From: Rhizobium giardinii bv. giardinii H152
GTDB taxonomy: Bacteria; Pseudomonadota; Alphaproteobacteria; Rhizobiales; Rhizobiaceae
Direction of reading: 5' to 3'
Length of the DNA stretch: 64,000 nucleotides
NCBI RefSeq assembly: GCF_000379605.1
Contig: NZ_KB902578.1
Coordinates: 30,624 to 94,623 of the forward strand
A program made the translations under genes and the position numbers. Below the pieces are notes generated by a model that saw nothing but the letters and a program-made list of their open reading frames with translations, did no database searches and was not told the DNA's origin. Shown here in pieces: positions 47,376-57,742 of the stretch (position 1 is its first letter; every line of letters begins with the position of its first letter).

Positions 47376-48785
47376 ATGGCAATCGGAAAACTTTTCATCG
47401 GCCGGAAGGTGCGGGCGCTGCGCGAAGCGAGCCGCACGACCCAGGCGCAATTTGCCGAACGCATCGGCATCTCGACCAGCTATCTTAACCAGATCGAGAA
47501 CAATCAGCGGCCGGTTTCCGCTTCCGTGCTGCTGGCGCTGGCAGAGAAGTTCCAGATCAGCATCGGCGATCTTTCCTCCGGTGAAGGTGACCGGCTGCTG
47601 TCGGCGCTTTCGGAGGCGCTCTCGGACCCGCTGTTCGAGACCTATACGCCGAGCCTCCAGGAACTGAAGCTGGTGACGCAGAACGCGCCGGGTCTCGCCC
47701 ACGCGCTGATCGCGGTCCATCAGGCCTATCGCCGCAACAGCGAGCAGCTTGCGAGCTTCGACGATGCACGCGGGGCGGCGCTGACGGAGACGACGCCCTA
47801 TGAGGAGGTGCGGGATTTCTTCCACTTCGTCGACAATTACATAAACGACATCGACGTATGGGCAGAGCGGCTGGCGCAGGCGCTCGGGATCGGCGAAGGC
47901 GACAGCCACGGGCTGATGTCGGCCTATATCGAGCGGCAGCATGGCGTGCGGATCGTGCGCGGCGCGCCCGACAGCGACGAGCTGCGCCGCTATGATCCGA
48001 AGTCGCGCATCCTGACGCTCAACCCCTATGCTCCGGCGCCGACGCGCGATTTCCAGATCGCCTTGCAGATCGCCCAGTTGCATGCCGGCAAGGAGATCGA
48101 CGCGGTGGCGGCCGCTGCCGGCTTCCGCACCGAGGAAGCCTACGAGATCTGTCGCATCGGCCTGCAGAACTATTTCGCCGGCGCATTGCTTCTGCCCTAT
48201 CAGTCCTTTCTCGTCGCGGCGCGCGACCTGCGCCACGACCTCGAACTGCTGGCGGCGCGTTTCGGCGCCTCGCTGGAACAGGTCTGTCACAGGCTCTCGA
48301 CGCTGCAGCGGCCGGGCGCAAAGGGCATCCCGATCTTCTTTGCCCGCATCGACCGCGCCGGCAACATCACCAAGCGGCACAGCGCTGCCAAGCTGCAGTT
48401 CGCCCGTTTCGGCGCCGCCTGCCCGCTCTGGAACGTGCACCAGGCTTTCGAGACACCGGGGCGGATGATCCGTCAGCTGGCGGAAACGCCCGATGGCATG
48501 CGCTACCTCTGTCTGGCGACGCAGGTGACGAAGGGCAGCGGCAGTTTCGGCACGCCGAGGCCGAGCTATGCGATCGCGCTCGGCTGCGAGATTTCCGATG
48601 CGCACAGTTTCATCTATGCCGACGGGCTGGACATGAGCAATCGCGCCGCATTCGATCCGATCGGCATTTCCTGCCGCATCTGTGAACGCACGAAGTGCAC
48701 CAGCCGCGCCGTGCCGCCGCTGAAGCGCAAGCTCATCGTCGATCACACGGTGCGCGGCCCGCTTCCCTACCGGATCGCGGATTGA
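47376..48785 (+). CDS. pccR: PccR-type short-chain acyl-CoA regulator (XRE family)
   Basis: Transcription factor of 469 residues. An N-terminal Cro/XRE helix-turn-helix (about 12-65, [20 protein letters not shown]) is followed by a ScfR-type middle domain with the DUF955-like region and a C-terminal domain (about 310-465) containing the cysteine cluster [10 protein letters not shown]. The architecture matches the regulator of propionyl-CoA carboxylase described in Rhodobacter. The ATG at 47376 is directly preceded by TTTGCGAA. It is divergent from pccB. Confidence 0.88.
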   Translation: MAIGKLFIGRKVRALREASRTTQAQFAERIGISTSYLNQIENNQRPVSASVLLALAEKFQISIGDLSSGEGDRLLSALSEALSDPLFETYTPSLQELKLVTQNAPGLAHALIAVHQAYRRNSEQLASFDDARGAALTETTPYEEVRDFFHFVDNYINDIDVWAERLAQALGIGEGDSHGLMSAYIERQHGVRIVRGAPDSDELRRYDPKSRILTLNPYAPAPTRDFQIALQIAQLHAGKEIDAVAAAAGFRTEEAYEICRIGLQNYFAGALLLPYQSFLVAARDLRHDLELLAARFGASLEQVCHRLSTLQRPGAKGIPIFFARIDRAGNITKRHSAAKLQFARFGAACPLWNVHQAFETPGRMIRQLAETPDGMRYLCLATQVTKGSGSFGTPRPSYAIALGCEISDAHSFIYADGLDMSNRAAFDPIGISCRICERTKCTSRAVPPLKRKLIVDHTVRGPLPYRIAD

Positions 48786-48849
48786 CGGGAAAATTGGCCG
48801 TGCCCCGCCGGGTGCGACGCCTTTCGATCGCGGTTCCTGCGTCGCCCGC

Positions 48850-49197
48850 TCAGATCGATTTTCTCAAGGTCGCTTCGCCGAACAGATTGCCTCTCGCCGG
48901 CCGTTCCGGGTCGGTGAATTCGTAGAGCCAGCGGTTGAAGGGGAGCTTGACGAGCGCGTCCCTCGACAGTTTGCGGATGGCGACCTGCTCGCAATCCGTG
49001 GCGGGATAGGTCTGCCTGCCGCACATCGCCTGGGGGCTGTCGATCATGCGATAGGCGTATCCATCGGCGACCACAGCGGTCGCCGGGTACATCAACAGGG
49101 AAGACGCAGGCACGACCGCGACCCGCAATCCACCCAGCCAGACGGAAACGATGAAAAGAAACAAAAGGCCGGTCACGACCTGAAATGCGATTTTCAT
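48850..49197 (-). CDS. Hypothetical exported or membrane-anchored protein
   Basis: A 115-residue protein with an N-terminal hydrophobic helix (FQVVTGLLFLFIVSVWLGGL) and a short extracytoplasmic region with two cysteines (MCGRQTYPATDC). It probably sits at the outer face of the inner membrane. The binding site before ATG 49197 is weak. It is convergent with pccR. No family recognised. Confidence 0.6.
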   Translation of the reverse strand: MKIAFQVVTGLLFLFIVSVWLGGLRVAVVPASSLLMYPATAVVADGYAYRMIDSPQAMCGRQTYPATDCEQVAIRKLSRDALVKLPFNRWLYEFTDPERPARGNLFGEATLRKSI

Positions 49198-49424
49198 AAA
49201 TTAGATACCCGTAAAACGAGCGATGCGCTCACGATGTATACGGTTACCTGTATGGGCGGCGACAAAGAAGGGAGCGGCAGTATTTATCATGGGTTGTGGT
49301 TTCCAAAACAATAACCGGGTCTCCACAAGCCGGTTATGCGCTGGAGAGGCATCGAAGTGCAGTGAAAAAACAATGGCTTACGCAAGTAGTTCGTAATATT
49401 CATTTTACAACTTTAGAAGCAGCA

Positions 49425-50537
49425 TTATTCCAGCCGTCTGCGGAAAAGCCAGGCGGCGGCGCTCAAGGTGACGGCGGCGATCAGGCAGAGCGGGATGGTC
49501 TGGTGCACGACCTCGGCAAGGCCGATATCCTTGAGGAAGACGCCCTTCACGATGATCAGGAAGTAGCGCAGCGGGTTGACCAGCGTCACCGGCTGCAGCC
49601 AGTCCGGCATGTTCTCGATCGGCGTCGCAAAGCCGGAGAGCAGCATGGCCGGCACCATGAACAGGAACGCGCCGAGGATCGCCTGCTGCTGCGTCATCGA
49701 CAGCGCCGAGATGAACAGCCCGATGCCGACCACCGAGGCAAGATAGAAGATGCCGCTGCCATAGAGCAGGAACAGCGATCCGCGCAGCGGGAGGCCGAAG
49801 ATGAAGAGCGCCGCCAGGATATAGAGGGTGATGTGAAACAGACCGATCATCATCGGCGGCAGGAGCTTGCCGATCAGAATCTCATGCACCCTAAGCGGCG
49901 ACACCATCAACTGGTCGAACGTGCCGAGTTCGCGCTCGCGGGCGATCGACAAAGCGGTGACGATCAGCCCGATCAGAAGCGCGATGCTGGCAATCAGGTT
50001 CGGCACCATGAACCACTGATAGGTGAGGTTCGGGTTGAACCAGTTGCGGGGAATGGTCGAGATCGAGCGGCCGGCCGACCGTTTGCCGGCCGGCGTTTCG
50101 GCCGCGAGTCCGCCGGCGATCTGGGTCAGGTAGCCGGAGACGATCTGCGAGGCGTTGGAGCGGCGTCCGTCGAGGATGATCTGCAGGTCGACCGGGGTTC
50201 CCGCCTCGATGCCGCGGGAGAAATCCGGGCCGATCTCGACGGCGGCAATGACATCCTGGCCGTCGATCGCCTCGCGGACCTGTTGCGGATTGGCCGCGAT
50301 CACGATCTTCCGGAAGGTTGGCGAACCGTCGATGCGCTCGACCAGTTTCTGTCCCCAATGGCCTGAGTCGCGATTGAGGATCATCACGTCGACATTGCGC
50401 ACCTCGAGCGTCGCTGCATAGGAGAAGACGAGGAGCTGGATCAGGGGCGGGCCGATCAGGATGGCGCGGCCCTTCGGGTCGCGCAGCACCGCCAGCAGTT
50501 CCTTAACGATCAGGGCTCGAAGCCGCGTCCACCACAT
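49425..50537 (-). CDS. ABC-2 type export permease, YbhR-like
   Basis: Permease of 370 residues with one N-terminal helix, a large extracytoplasmic domain and five C-terminal helices, the ABC-2 layout. FDQLMVSPLRVHEILIGKLL is the typical membrane-coupling segment. It is the last gene of a five-gene run that matches the E. coli cecR-ybhG-ybhF-ybhS-ybhR order and sizes. Its ATG shares one base with the previous stop. The E. coli system has been linked to drug and cation export; substrate here is unknown. Confidence 0.88.
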   Translation of the reverse strand: MWWTRLRALIVKELLAVLRDPKGRAILIGPPLIQLLVFSYAATLEVRNVDVMILNRDSGHWGQKLVERIDGSPTFRKIVIAANPQQVREAIDGQDVIAAVEIGPDFSRGIEAGTPVDLQIILDGRRSNASQIVSGYLTQIAGGLAAETPAGKRSAGRSISTIPRNWFNPNLTYQWFMVPNLIASIALLIGLIVTALSIARERELGTFDQLMVSPLRVHEILIGKLLPPMMIGLFHITLYILAALFIFGLPLRGSLFLLYGSGIFYLASVVGIGLFISALSMTQQQAILGAFLFMVPAMLLSGFATPIENMPDWLQPVTLVNPLRYFLIIVKGVFLKDIGLAEVVHQTIPLCLIAAVTLSAAAWLFRRRLE

Positions 50538-51670
50538 CAGCCGATCCTCTTTCTAGTGCTGCGGGCGGCAGCCAGGAAGAACACCGCGCCGATCGTCAGC
50601 ATGACGGCGATCGAATGCAGAAACATCGGCCAGATATCGCCGGCAAGGAACACGGTCTGCAGGCTCGGGATCAGGTAGCGCGCCGGCACGATGAAGGTGA
50701 TCCACTGGATGACGGTGGGCATGGAATTGATCTCGAACAGAAAGCCGGAGAGCAGGAAGGCGGGCAGGAAGGCGGTGATCAGCGCCAGTTGCGAGGCGAG
50801 GAACTGGTTCTTGGTTGCCGCGGAGATCAAAAGCCCCTGGCCGAGGGCCGGAACGAGGAAGGTCGCCGACAGCGCGTAGAGCGCAACGACCGAGCCGCGG
50901 AAGGGCACGCCGAACAGGAAGACGGCGAGCAGCACGCAGAGCGTCATCGCCGCAAGGCCGAGCAGGAAATAGGGAAAGATCTTGCCGATCAGGAGTTCGA
51001 CCGCCGTCACCGGCGTCGCCATCATCGCCTCCATCGTGCCGCGCTCCCATTCGCGGGCGACCACCAGCGAGGTCAGAAGCGTGCCGACCAGCGTCATGAC
51101 GATGGCGATCGAGCCGGGGACGAGGAAATAGCGGCTGGTGAGCTCCGGATTGAACCAGAACCGCTGTTCGATCGAGATCGCCGGGGCACCCTCCGCCATC
51201 AGCGCCTGCCGCTGGCGCTCCCAATTGGCGACGGCGCCCTGCGCATAGTTCTGGACGAAATTCGCGGTGTTCGGCTCGGAGCCGTCGACGATCACCTGCA
51301 CCTGCGGGTGGTTGCCGGCGGCGTAGTCGGTGGTGAAGCTGGCGGGGATGACGAGAATGCCGCGAATGCGGCCGTTGACCAGGTCCTCCTCGAAAACACG
51401 CCGGTCGCGGTTGGTGGCAACGGCGAAATAGCGCGAGGCCTGGAAGCTTGCAGCGAGGCTCTGGGTAAGCGGCGTGGTCTCCTCCATGACAAGGCCGACG
51501 CGGGTGCGGGTGGTGTCGAGCGAGACGCCATAGCCGAACAGGAAGAGCAGGATCAAGGGCAGCACGAAGGCGATCAGCGTGGTGCTGGGGTCGCGCACGG
51601 CCTGGTAGCTCTCCTTGCGCACGAGAGCCGCAAAGCGCCTGATCCTGTCCGAGGTCGGGGAGGTGCTCAT
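50537..51670 (-). CDS. ABC-2 type export permease, YbhS-like
   Basis: Second permease of the pair, 377 residues, the YbhS length. An N-terminal helix (TLIAFVLPLILLFLFGYG), a periplasmic domain and five C-terminal helices are seen, with GTMEAMMATPVTAVELLIGK as coupling segment. It should form the membrane channel as a heterodimer with the YbhR-like protein. The start overlaps the end of the ATPase gene by four bases (ATGA). Confidence 0.88.
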   Translation of the reverse strand: MSTSPTSDRIRRFAALVRKESYQAVRDPSTTLIAFVLPLILLFLFGYGVSLDTTRTRVGLVMEETTPLTQSLAASFQASRYFAVATNRDRRVFEEDLVNGRIRGILVIPASFTTDYAAGNHPQVQVIVDGSEPNTANFVQNYAQGAVANWERQRQALMAEGAPAISIEQRFWFNPELTSRYFLVPGSIAIVMTLVGTLLTSLVVAREWERGTMEAMMATPVTAVELLIGKIFPYFLLGLAAMTLCVLLAVFLFGVPFRGSVVALYALSATFLVPALGQGLLISAATKNQFLASQLALITAFLPAFLLSGFLFEINSMPTVIQWITFIVPARYLIPSLQTVFLAGDIWPMFLHSIAVMLTIGAVFFLAAARSTRKRIG

Positions 51671-53409
51671 GCCGCTTGCCTCGTTTCGGCTTCGGACTGG
51701 CGGATGAGCGCAATGAAGGCGTCCTCCATGGTCGGATCGGGCTGGTCGTCGGTGACGACGCGCGTCTTCAGCTCATCCGGCGAGCCGAGCGCGATCGAGC
51801 GGCCGCGATAGATCAGTGAAATCCGGTCGCAATATTCGGCCTCCTCCATGAAATGGGTGGTGACGAGCACCGTCACGCCCTTTTCGACCAGTGCGTTGAT
51901 ATGCGTCCAGAACTCGCGCCGGGTGATCGGGTCGACGCCGGAGGTGGGTTCGTCGAGGAACAGCGCCCGCGGCTCGTGCATGACGGCGCAGGCGAGCGCC
52001 AGCCGCTGCTTCAGGCCGAGCGGCAGGTCCTTGGACGACTGGGCGGCATGGCGGCCGAAATCGAAGATCTCGTTCATCAGGTGGATGCGCTCGCGTTTGC
52101 GCTGGCCGGAAAGGCCATAGACACCGGCGAAGAAATCGAGGTTCTGGGCGATGCTGAGATCGCCATAGAGCGAGAATTTCTGCGCCATGTAGCCGAGCTG
52201 GTTGCGGGCGGAGGCGGCGTCGCGGCGCAGGTCGAAGCCGGCGACACGGCCTTCGCCGGCGGTCGGTTTCAACAGGCCGCAGAGCATCTTGAAGGTGGTG
52301 GATTTGCCGGCGCCGTTCGGGCCGAGCAGTCCGAAAATCTCGCCGCGCTGGATATCGAAGGTGATGCCGTCGGCGGCAGTGAAGTCGCCGAAGCGTTTGG
52401 TCAGCCCCTTCGCCTCGATGACGGGACGATCATCTTTCCCGGCCAGCGGCTGCTGCGCTTCGGCGAGTCTGGAGCGGCCGCCCGGCCCGCCGCCGAGCAT
52501 GTCGACGAAGGCATCCTCGAAGCGCGGCGGGGCAGGGGCAGCCTTTGCGCCGTCTCCGGCGGATCGGAATGCCGGCTCGGTGCCTTGCCCGGCGACAATC
52601 CGCAACGCCTCGCCCTGGATGACGCCGTCGATGATGCCCTCTTCGTCCAAAAGCTTCGCCAGCACCTGCCGCTTGCGGCCGGAGACGCCGGAGACCCGGA
52701 ACACCCGGCCCTCGACACGTGCGGTCATGTCCGCCGGCTTGCCGGCAAACATAAGTTTTCCCTGGTTGAGCAGCAGCACGCCGTCACAGACTTCGGCCTC
52801 GTCGAGATAGGCGGTCGACCAGACGACGCCGATGCCTTCCTTCGTCAGGTCTTCGACCATCGTCCAGAGATCGCGGCGCGAGATCGGATCGACGCCGACG
52901 CCGGGCTCGTCGAGCAAGAGCAGGCGGGGTTTCTTCAAAAGCGCGCAGGCAAGCCCCAGCTTCTGCTTCATGCCGCCGGAGAGCTTGCCGGCCAGCCGGC
53001 CGGTGAAGCGCTTGAGATCGGTGAAGGTCAGGAGTTCATCGAAGGTCGCCGCCCGCTCATGCTTCGGCAGGCCGCGCAGGTCGGCGTAGAGATCAAGGTT
53101 TTCCTGCACCGACAGGTCTTCGTAGAGCCCGAAGCGCTGCGGCATGTAGCCGATGGCGGCCTGGATGGCCGCCGGGTCCCTGGCGGTGGTAAAGCCAAGC
53201 ACGGAGACGCTGCCGCTGTCCGGCAGCATCAGGCCGGTCATCAGCCGGATGAGCGTCGTCTTGCCGGCGCCGTCGGGGCCGACAAGCCCGGTGATCTCGC
53301 CGCCGAGGATTGAGCCGGACACGGCATCGAGCGCCGGCGAAGCATCACCGAACCGCTTCGTCACGTCCGCTAGCCGGACCAGTTCGGCCCTGTCCGCAGC
53401 CTCGGTCAT
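51667..53409 (-). CDS. ABC transporter ATP-binding protein with two nucleotide-binding domains, YbhF-like
   Basis: Fused dual ATPase of 580 residues. NBD1: Walker [10 protein letters not shown], signature LSGGMKQK, Walker [17 protein letters not shown]2: Walker [10 protein letters not shown], signature-position LPLGLKQR, Walker [14 protein letters not shown]. The second signature is degenerate, as I recall for YbhF. The linker between the domains (about 225-330) is alanine/proline-rich. It powers the two permeases and overlaps its neighbours by four bases at both ends. Confidence 0.92.
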   Translation of the reverse strand: MTEAADRAELVRLADVTKRFGDASPALDAVSGSILGGEITGLVGPDGAGKTTLIRLMTGLMLPDSGSVSVLGFTTARDPAAIQAAIGYMPQRFGLYEDLSVQENLDLYADLRGLPKHERAATFDELLTFTDLKRFTGRLAGKLSGGMKQKLGLACALLKKPRLLLLDEPGVGVDPISRRDLWTMVEDLTKEGIGVVWSTAYLDEAEVCDGVLLLNQGKLMFAGKPADMTARVEGRVFRVSGVSGRKRQVLAKLLDEEGIIDGVIQGEALRIVAGQGTEPAFRSAGDGAKAAPAPPRFEDAFVDMLGGGPGGRSRLAEAQQPLAGKDDRPVIEAKGLTKRFGDFTAADGITFDIQRGEIFGLLGPNGAGKSTTFKMLCGLLKPTAGEGRVAGFDLRRDAASARNQLGYMAQKFSLYGDLSIAQNLDFFAGVYGLSGQRKRERIHLMNEIFDFGRHAAQSSKDLPLGLKQRLALACAVMHEPRALFLDEPTSGVDPITRREFWTHINALVEKGVTVLVTTHFMEEAEYCDRISLIYRGRSIALGSPDELKTRVVTDDQPDPTMEDAFIALIRQSEAETRQAA

Positions 53410-54413
53410 CGTCCCGCTGCCTCGCCCAAGGGAAGGCGGACGGTGACCGGCATGCCCTGGCGCAGGTCCGCACCCGGCTTGTCGATGACGATGCGCAGGC
53501 GGTAGACGAGGTCGGTGCGCAGCTCCGCCGTTTCCACCGATTTCGGGGTGAATTCGGCGACCGGCGAAATGAAGCCGATCGTGCCGACATAGGCGTCGTT
53601 CGGGCGGGTATCCGACGTCACCTTCACCTTCATGCCGGGATGGATGCGGCCGAGGTCCGGCTCCGCGACGTAGGTGCGCACCCAGACCGGCTCGGTCAGC
53701 GACAGGACGAAGACGCTGTCCGCCGGCGCGACGATGGCGCCGTTTTCGCGCACCCGCGAGAGGATGACGCCGTCGTTCGGCGCGCGAAGCTCGGTATCCT
53801 CCAGCGATGTGCGGGCGGAGGCCAGTGCCGCTTCGGCGGCCTGCAACTGCGCGGCGGCGGTGGCGATGTCTTCGGCGCGGGTGCCTTCCTCGATCAGGTT
53901 GAGCGCCTGCCTGGCGGCCTCCGCGCGCGCCGCCGCCATCGCTTTCGCCGCGGTCGCCTGGTCGAAGGCCGACTGCGAGATCGTGCCGCGCGGACGAAGC
54001 TGCTCAGCGCGGGTGAGCTCGAGCTCGGCATTTCGCAGCTCGGCGACGCTGGCATTGTAGTTGGCGCGTGTCTGGGCGATCTCGGTCGGGCGGGGGCCGG
54101 CCTTCAGCTTGTCGAGCGTGGCGCGCAGGGCAGCCGCATTGGCTTCTGCCGAGCGCACCGCGTAGTCGTAGGGCCGGGCATCGAGCCTGGCGAGGACCGC
54201 ACCGCTCTTGACGGCATCGCCCTCGTCGACCGCGACCTCCGACAAGCGGCCGTTGACGCGGAAGCCGAGCGAGACCTGGCGGATATCGACATTGCCGTAG
54301 AGCACGAAGTCCTGGCGTTCCGCCGCCTCCCATCCGAGTTTCGCGGGCAGCTCGAACCACCAGGCGGACGCCCCGGCGACGGCGAGCAGCAGAATGACGA
54401 TGATCCTTTTCAT
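53406..54413 (-). CDS. HlyD-family membrane fusion protein, YbhG-like
   Basis: Periplasmic adaptor of 335 residues with an N-terminal signal-anchor ([16 protein letters not shown]). It has a biotinyl-lipoyl-like half ([20 protein letters not shown]), a long helical hairpin (about 85-190) and a beta-barrel part ([18 protein letters not shown]). It links the inner-membrane exporter to an outer-membrane channel; no TolC-like gene is adjacent. Four-base overlaps join it to the regulator upstream and the ATPase downstream. Confidence 0.9.
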   Translation of the reverse strand: MKRIIVILLLAVAGASAWWFELPAKLGWEAAERQDFVLYGNVDIRQVSLGFRVNGRLSEVAVDEGDAVKSGAVLARLDARPYDYAVRSAEANAAALRATLDKLKAGPRPTEIAQTRANYNASVAELRNAELELTRAEQLRPRGTISQSAFDQATAAKAMAAARAEAARQALNLIEEGTRAEDIATAAAQLQAAEAALASARTSLEDTELRAPNDGVILSRVRENGAIVAPADSVFVLSLTEPVWVRTYVAEPDLGRIHPGMKVKVTSDTRPNDAYVGTIGFISPVAEFTPKSVETAELRTDLVYRLRIVIDKPGADLRQGMPVTVRLPLGEAAGR

Positions 54414-55111
54414 GCCGCGCCTCCTTTGAAGGGCTCAAGCGCCGCGACGAGTTCGGCGGCCAGATGGCGCAGGGTTGCGACCTCCTGCGGCCCGGCCGTC
54501 TCCCACTCCATCTGCGCGAGCACGGCGGCATGCGCCATGCGGAAAACGAGGATGCTGCCGATGAAGGCAAAGGCGCGCAGCCGCACATGCTCGGATGCCG
54601 GGTCGTCATCGAGGATCGTGCCGATCAGCTGCCGGGCGATCTCGATCATCGGCCGCATGATGCCCTGGTAGACGCGGGTGAAGGCCTCGGTGGGCTCCAT
54701 TTGCTCGCGGATGATGAAGCGTGCCCAGGACTCGGATTTCTTGCTGACGAAGAGCGCGATCATCGTCTGGGCGATCTCGGTGAGGAAGGCGCGGGCCTCT
54801 GCCGGCGACATCGGTTCGCCCGCTGTGTCGAGCGCGACGATGCGCGCGCCGACGCGCTGCCGCATGTCGCCGACATGATTGCTGATCAGCTCCGTCAGAT
54901 AGTCGGCGGTGGCGATGTAGAGGCCTTCCTTGCCCGAAAAATAATAGGGAATGGCCTGCAGGTTGACACCCGCCGCATCGGCCAGCCGCCGTGTCGAGGC
55001 GCCGTCGAAGCCATAGCGGCCGAATACGTCGAGCGCGGCGGCAAGCAGCTTTTCACGCGTCGCGTCGCGGCGGGAGGGCGAGGTGTTTTGATCGTTTTCG
55101 AGTTTAGACAT
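54410..55111 (-). CDS. cecR: TetR-family repressor, CecR-like
   Basis: Regulator of 233 residues. The N-terminal TetR helix-turn-helix (about 18-64) contains [21 protein letters not shown], given here as its core segment [13 protein letters not shown]. The C-terminal DUF1956-type ligand domain matches CecR (YbiH). It is the first gene of the export operon and overlaps the fusion-protein gene by four bases. The promoter ends at the start codon itself and carries an inverted repeat over the -10, which suggests a leaderless, self-repressed operon. Confidence 0.88.
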   Translation of the reverse strand: MSKLENDQNTSPSRRDATREKLLAAALDVFGRYGFDGASTRRLADAAGVNLQAIPYYFSGKEGLYIATADYLTELISNHVGDMRQRVGARIVALDTAGEPMSPAEARAFLTEIAQTMIALFVSKKSESWARFIIREQMEPTEAFTRVYQGIMRPMIEIARQLIGTILDDDPASEHVRLRAFAFIGSILVFRMAHAAVLAQMEWETAGPQEVATLRHLAAELVAALEPFKGGAA

Positions 55112-55112
55112 G

Positions 55113-55146
55113 GCGTAAATATACGCTGTCTCGGAATTTCAGTCAA
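55113..55146 (-). promoter_or_regulatory. Promoter and candidate operator of the cecR export operon
   Basis: On the minus strand TTGACT (55141-55146), a 17-base spacer and TATATT (55118-55123) form a near-consensus promoter. The predicted start site falls at or within a base or two of the cecR ATG (55111). The inverted repeat GCGTA-AATA-TACGC (55113-55126) covers the -10. Confidence 0.7.
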
Positions 55147-55352
55147 TCGAATGAATTTAACTAATTTACCGCAGATGGAAGCAACCTGAGAGCTAGAGGC
55201 AAAAAGGCAATGTACGGCGTGTGAGACTGAAGAGGGGAAGCTGAGCGCCCGGTTTTGCGGCGGTCTTCTGGCGCCGCTGGGCGAGTGATCGCCAGACCAA
55301 GCGAAGTCTGTTGGGCTCGGAGCCCGTCAACGGAAGGTCGGGCCAAAAAAGC

Positions 55353-55391
55353 AAAAAGCTCTGCATCCTTTTGGGATTGCAGAGCTTTTTT
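55353..55391 (-). terminator. Rho-independent terminator of tRNA-Leu
   Basis: AAAAAGCTCTGCA pairs with TGCAGAGCTTTTT around a loop of about 12 bases. On the minus strand it ends in TTTTTGC and lies six bases past the tRNA 3' end. Confidence 0.85.
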
Positions 55392-55397
55392 GGAATT

Positions 55398-55484
55398 TGG
55401 TGCCCAGAAGAGGACTCGAACCTCCACACCCTTGCGAGTACCAGCACCTGAAGCTGGCGCGTCTACCAATTCCGCCATCTGGGC
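55398..55484 (-). tRNA. tRNA-Leu (CAG)
   Basis: Complete 87-base tRNA on the minus strand with encoded CCA. Acceptor GCCCAGA/TCTGGGC, anticodon stem CCAGC/GCTGG with loop TTCAGGT giving CAG, a long type II variable arm (TACTCGCAAGGGTGT) and T arm GGAGG-TTCGAGT-CCTCT. It reads CTG, the major leucine codon of GC-rich rhizobia. Confidence 0.97.
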
Positions 55485-55494
55485 GACGGACCGG

Positions 55495-55523
55495 CATGTA
55501 AGGGGCGCGCGCTGTGGTGTCAA
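55495..55523 (-). promoter_or_regulatory. Promoter of tRNA-Leu
   Basis: On the minus strand a consensus TTGACA, a 17-base spacer and TACATG lie just upstream of the tRNA, predicting a leader of only a few bases. The stem-loop CAGGGTTTT/AAAACCCTG (55524-55554) abuts the -35. Confidence 0.7.
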
Positions 55524-55631
55524 CAGGGTTTTTGAAGTTTTCTTGAAAACCCTGCTGAAAAGTCGAACAAAGGCTTGGATTACAAGGATTTTCGCCCGAA
55601 TTGAATTTGCATGTCCAAGCCGATGGCCCGG

Positions 55632-57059
55632 TCACCCCTGCTGCCGGGCGAAAGCGCGGATGCGCTCGAGGCCCTGTTCGAGCAGCGCCTCAGCCTGCTC
55701 GGCGGTTTCCGCCTCGACATAGCAGCGCATCTCCGGCGCATTGCCGGACGGACGGAAGTGGATGACCCGGCCATCGGTCAGCGTGACCCGCAATCCGTCG
55801 ATGTCGCTGACGCTGTCCGGTGTGCCGATCGGCTCGAGGAATTGCGCGAGATTGTCTCCGCCGGCGCGCAGATAGGCCATCAGCGCGCCGCTCGTCTCCA
55901 GCGGAAAATTCTCGATGCGGTCGCTCAGCGCCACCGGCAGGGCATAGGTTGCGGCAAGCGCCGAGAGGGTCTTGCCGGCATGTGCGGCACGGGAGAGCAC
56001 GGCCAGCGCCGGCAGGAAACTGTCGCGCGTCGGCAGCGCCTTGAACACAGTGCCTTTGAGCGTGAAATCCGTGGCGGTCAGCGTGCCGCCATTGGCCTCG
56101 AAGCCGGCGACGCCCGTCTGACCCTGGCGAATGGCCTGCATCATGCCGTCGATGACGAAGGGGGAGCCGACGCGGGTCCGCAGGATGGAGATGCCCGGCT
56201 GACGCTCGAGGCCCGAATTGGAGGTGACGGGCGTGACGGCGACCGCTGCGCCGACAAACTGGGCGGCAATCAGTCCGATGAGGTCGCCGCGCAGTGGCTG
56301 ACCGGTTTCGTCGCTGACGAGCGGGCGGTCACCGTCGCCGTCGGCCGAAACGATGGCATCGAGGCCATGCTGCGCAGTCCAGGCCTTGAGGAGGTCGATC
56401 GTCGCGGGAGAGACGGCTTCGGTATCGACCGGGATGAAGGTCTCGGAACGGCCGAGCGGCACGACGTCGGCGCCGTACCGGGAAAGGATATCGACAAAGA
56501 GGTCGCGGGCGACCGTGCTGTGCTGGTAGACGCCGACCTTCAGGCCATGTAGCGCGCCCGCAGGCAGGATGGTGGCGTTGCGGGCAAGAAAGAGATCTAT
56601 CGCCTGCTGCGAATGGTCTTCCGCGCTTCCCGGCGTGGCATCGACGGGGGAGGCCCGCACTTTGGCTGCCTCGGCGCCGATCGCTTGTTCATCGGCCTTG
56701 TCGATCTCGCCGTCCGGCCGGTAGAATTTGATGCCGTTGCGGTCGGCGGGGATATGGGAGCCGGTGATCATCAGCCCGGCGGCGCCCTTTTCAAGGCCGT
56801 ACAGCGCCAGCGCTGGCGTCGGCACCGTGCCGCAATCAAGCACGGTGAGACCGGCGCGGGAAAGCGCACCGGCGCAGATGGCGGAGATAGACGGGCTCGA
56901 ATCGCGAAAATCCCGGCCGAGAAGGATCGGATCGCCGGGTTTGGCTTGGCCGGACGAGAGAAGGTAGCGCGCAAACGCGGTTGCGTAGATGGCCGCGGGA
57001 GGGCCGTTCAGATCGATGGAGAGGCCGCGCAGGCCGCTGGTTCCGAATTTCAAGCTCAA
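55632..57059 (-). CDS. Phosphomannomutase/phosphoglucomutase family protein
   Basis: Alpha-D-phosphohexomutase of about 475 residues. The phosphoserine loop is TGSHIPADRNGIKF, the metal loop is DGDGDRP, the sugar-binding loop is GFEANGG and the phosphate-binding end is RPSGNAPEMRCYVEA. I prefer TTG 57059, giving the family N-terminus SLKFGTSGLRGL, because GGAG lies six bases upstream; ATG codons up to 57152 are in frame. It supplies sugar phosphates for polysaccharide precursors. Mannose versus glucose specificity is not decided. Confidence 0.88.
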   Translation of the reverse strand: MSLKFGTSGLRGLSIDLNGPPAAIYATAFARYLLSSGQAKPGDPILLGRDFRDSSPSISAICAGALSRAGLTVLDCGTVPTPALALYGLEKGAAGLMITGSHIPADRNGIKFYRPDGEIDKADEQAIGAEAAKVRASPVDATPGSAEDHSQQAIDLFLARNATILPAGALHGLKVGVYQHSTVARDLFVDILSRYGADVVPLGRSETFIPVDTEAVSPATIDLLKAWTAQHGLDAIVSADGDGDRPLVSDETGQPLRGDLIGLIAAQFVGAAVAVTPVTSNSGLERQPGISILRTRVGSPFVIDGMMQAIRQGQTGVAGFEANGGTLTATDFTLKGTVFKALPTRDSFLPALAVLSRAAHAGKTLSALAATYALPVALSDRIENFPLETSGALMAYLRAGGDNLAQFLEPIGTPDSVSDIDGLRVTLTDGRVIHFRPSGNAPEMRCYVEAETAEQAEALLEQGLERIRAFARQQG

Positions 57060-57271
57060 TCCATTCTCCGTCGGGTTGACAGGATTTGATAACGGCGCGA
57101 GTGACCTACAGGGAATATTGGGGCATTCTACCATGAAGGGGTTCGATGCCAACAGATGCTGAATTTACAGTCGGACAATGGGCGAAACACGAATAAAATA
57201 AGGACAATGCCCGTTATATGAAACAGGGACACCAACCGAAGCAAACCCTTTTGGGAGAAATGAGGAAACAA

Positions 57272-57688
57272 ATGGCGGGATTTCGGAATTTCGTTATTGG
57301 CTGCGCGGTGAGCGTCGCGTCCATCGTGACACCTTTGGCTTGCGCGCAAGCGATTCCGCTTGCGGTTGCGGACGTGAAGATCGATCCACCGACGGAAGTG
57401 CAGTATTACCGTCGTAACTATGGCGGATATTATCGTGACCACCGGCCTTATTATGGCGACCCCCGCTATTATCGGCCCTACAACTACCGCCCGTACCGGC
57501 CTTACTACCGGCCCAATGTCGACGTCTATGTCACCCCGCGGCCCTATTACCGCGATCGCTACGTCCGCCGTGGTTATAGCGACCATGTGAACTGGTGCCT
57601 GCAGCGGTATCGCTCCTACGATCCGGCAACCAACCGGTTCCTGAGCTACGGTGGCGTCTACAAGATCTGCTACTCGCCCTATCGCTGA
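57272..57688 (+). CDS. BA14K family exported protein
   Basis: Exported protein of about 138 residues with a signal peptide (cleavage near LACAQA). The middle is a tyrosine/arginine/proline-rich low-complexity stretch built on RPYYR-like repeats. The C-terminus, HVNWCLQRYRSYDPATN and then FLSYGG, is the BA14K signature; the Brucella member is an immunoreactive lectin-like surface protein. The start at 57272 has GAGGA upstream; 57260 and 57218 are alternatives. It is convergent with the YqaA-like gene. Confidence 0.85.
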   Translation: MAGFRNFVIGCAVSVASIVTPLACAQAIPLAVADVKIDPPTEVQYYRRNYGGYYRDHRPYYGDPRYYRPYNYRPYRPYYRPNVDVYVTPRPYYRDRYVRRGYSDHVNWCLQRYRSYDPATNRFLSYGGVYKICYSPYR

Positions 57689-57706
57689 GTGCACCCTCGT
57701 CAGATC

Positions 57707-57737
57707 GGCAGCGGGGCTCTCCCCGCCGCTTTTTTTT
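57707..57737 (+). terminator. Rho-independent terminator after the BA14K gene
   Basis: GCGGGG-CTCT-CCCCGC with extra pairing at the base is followed by an eight-T tract. It may also limit readthrough from the convergent gene. Confidence 0.85.
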
Positions 57738-57742
57738 AAAGG

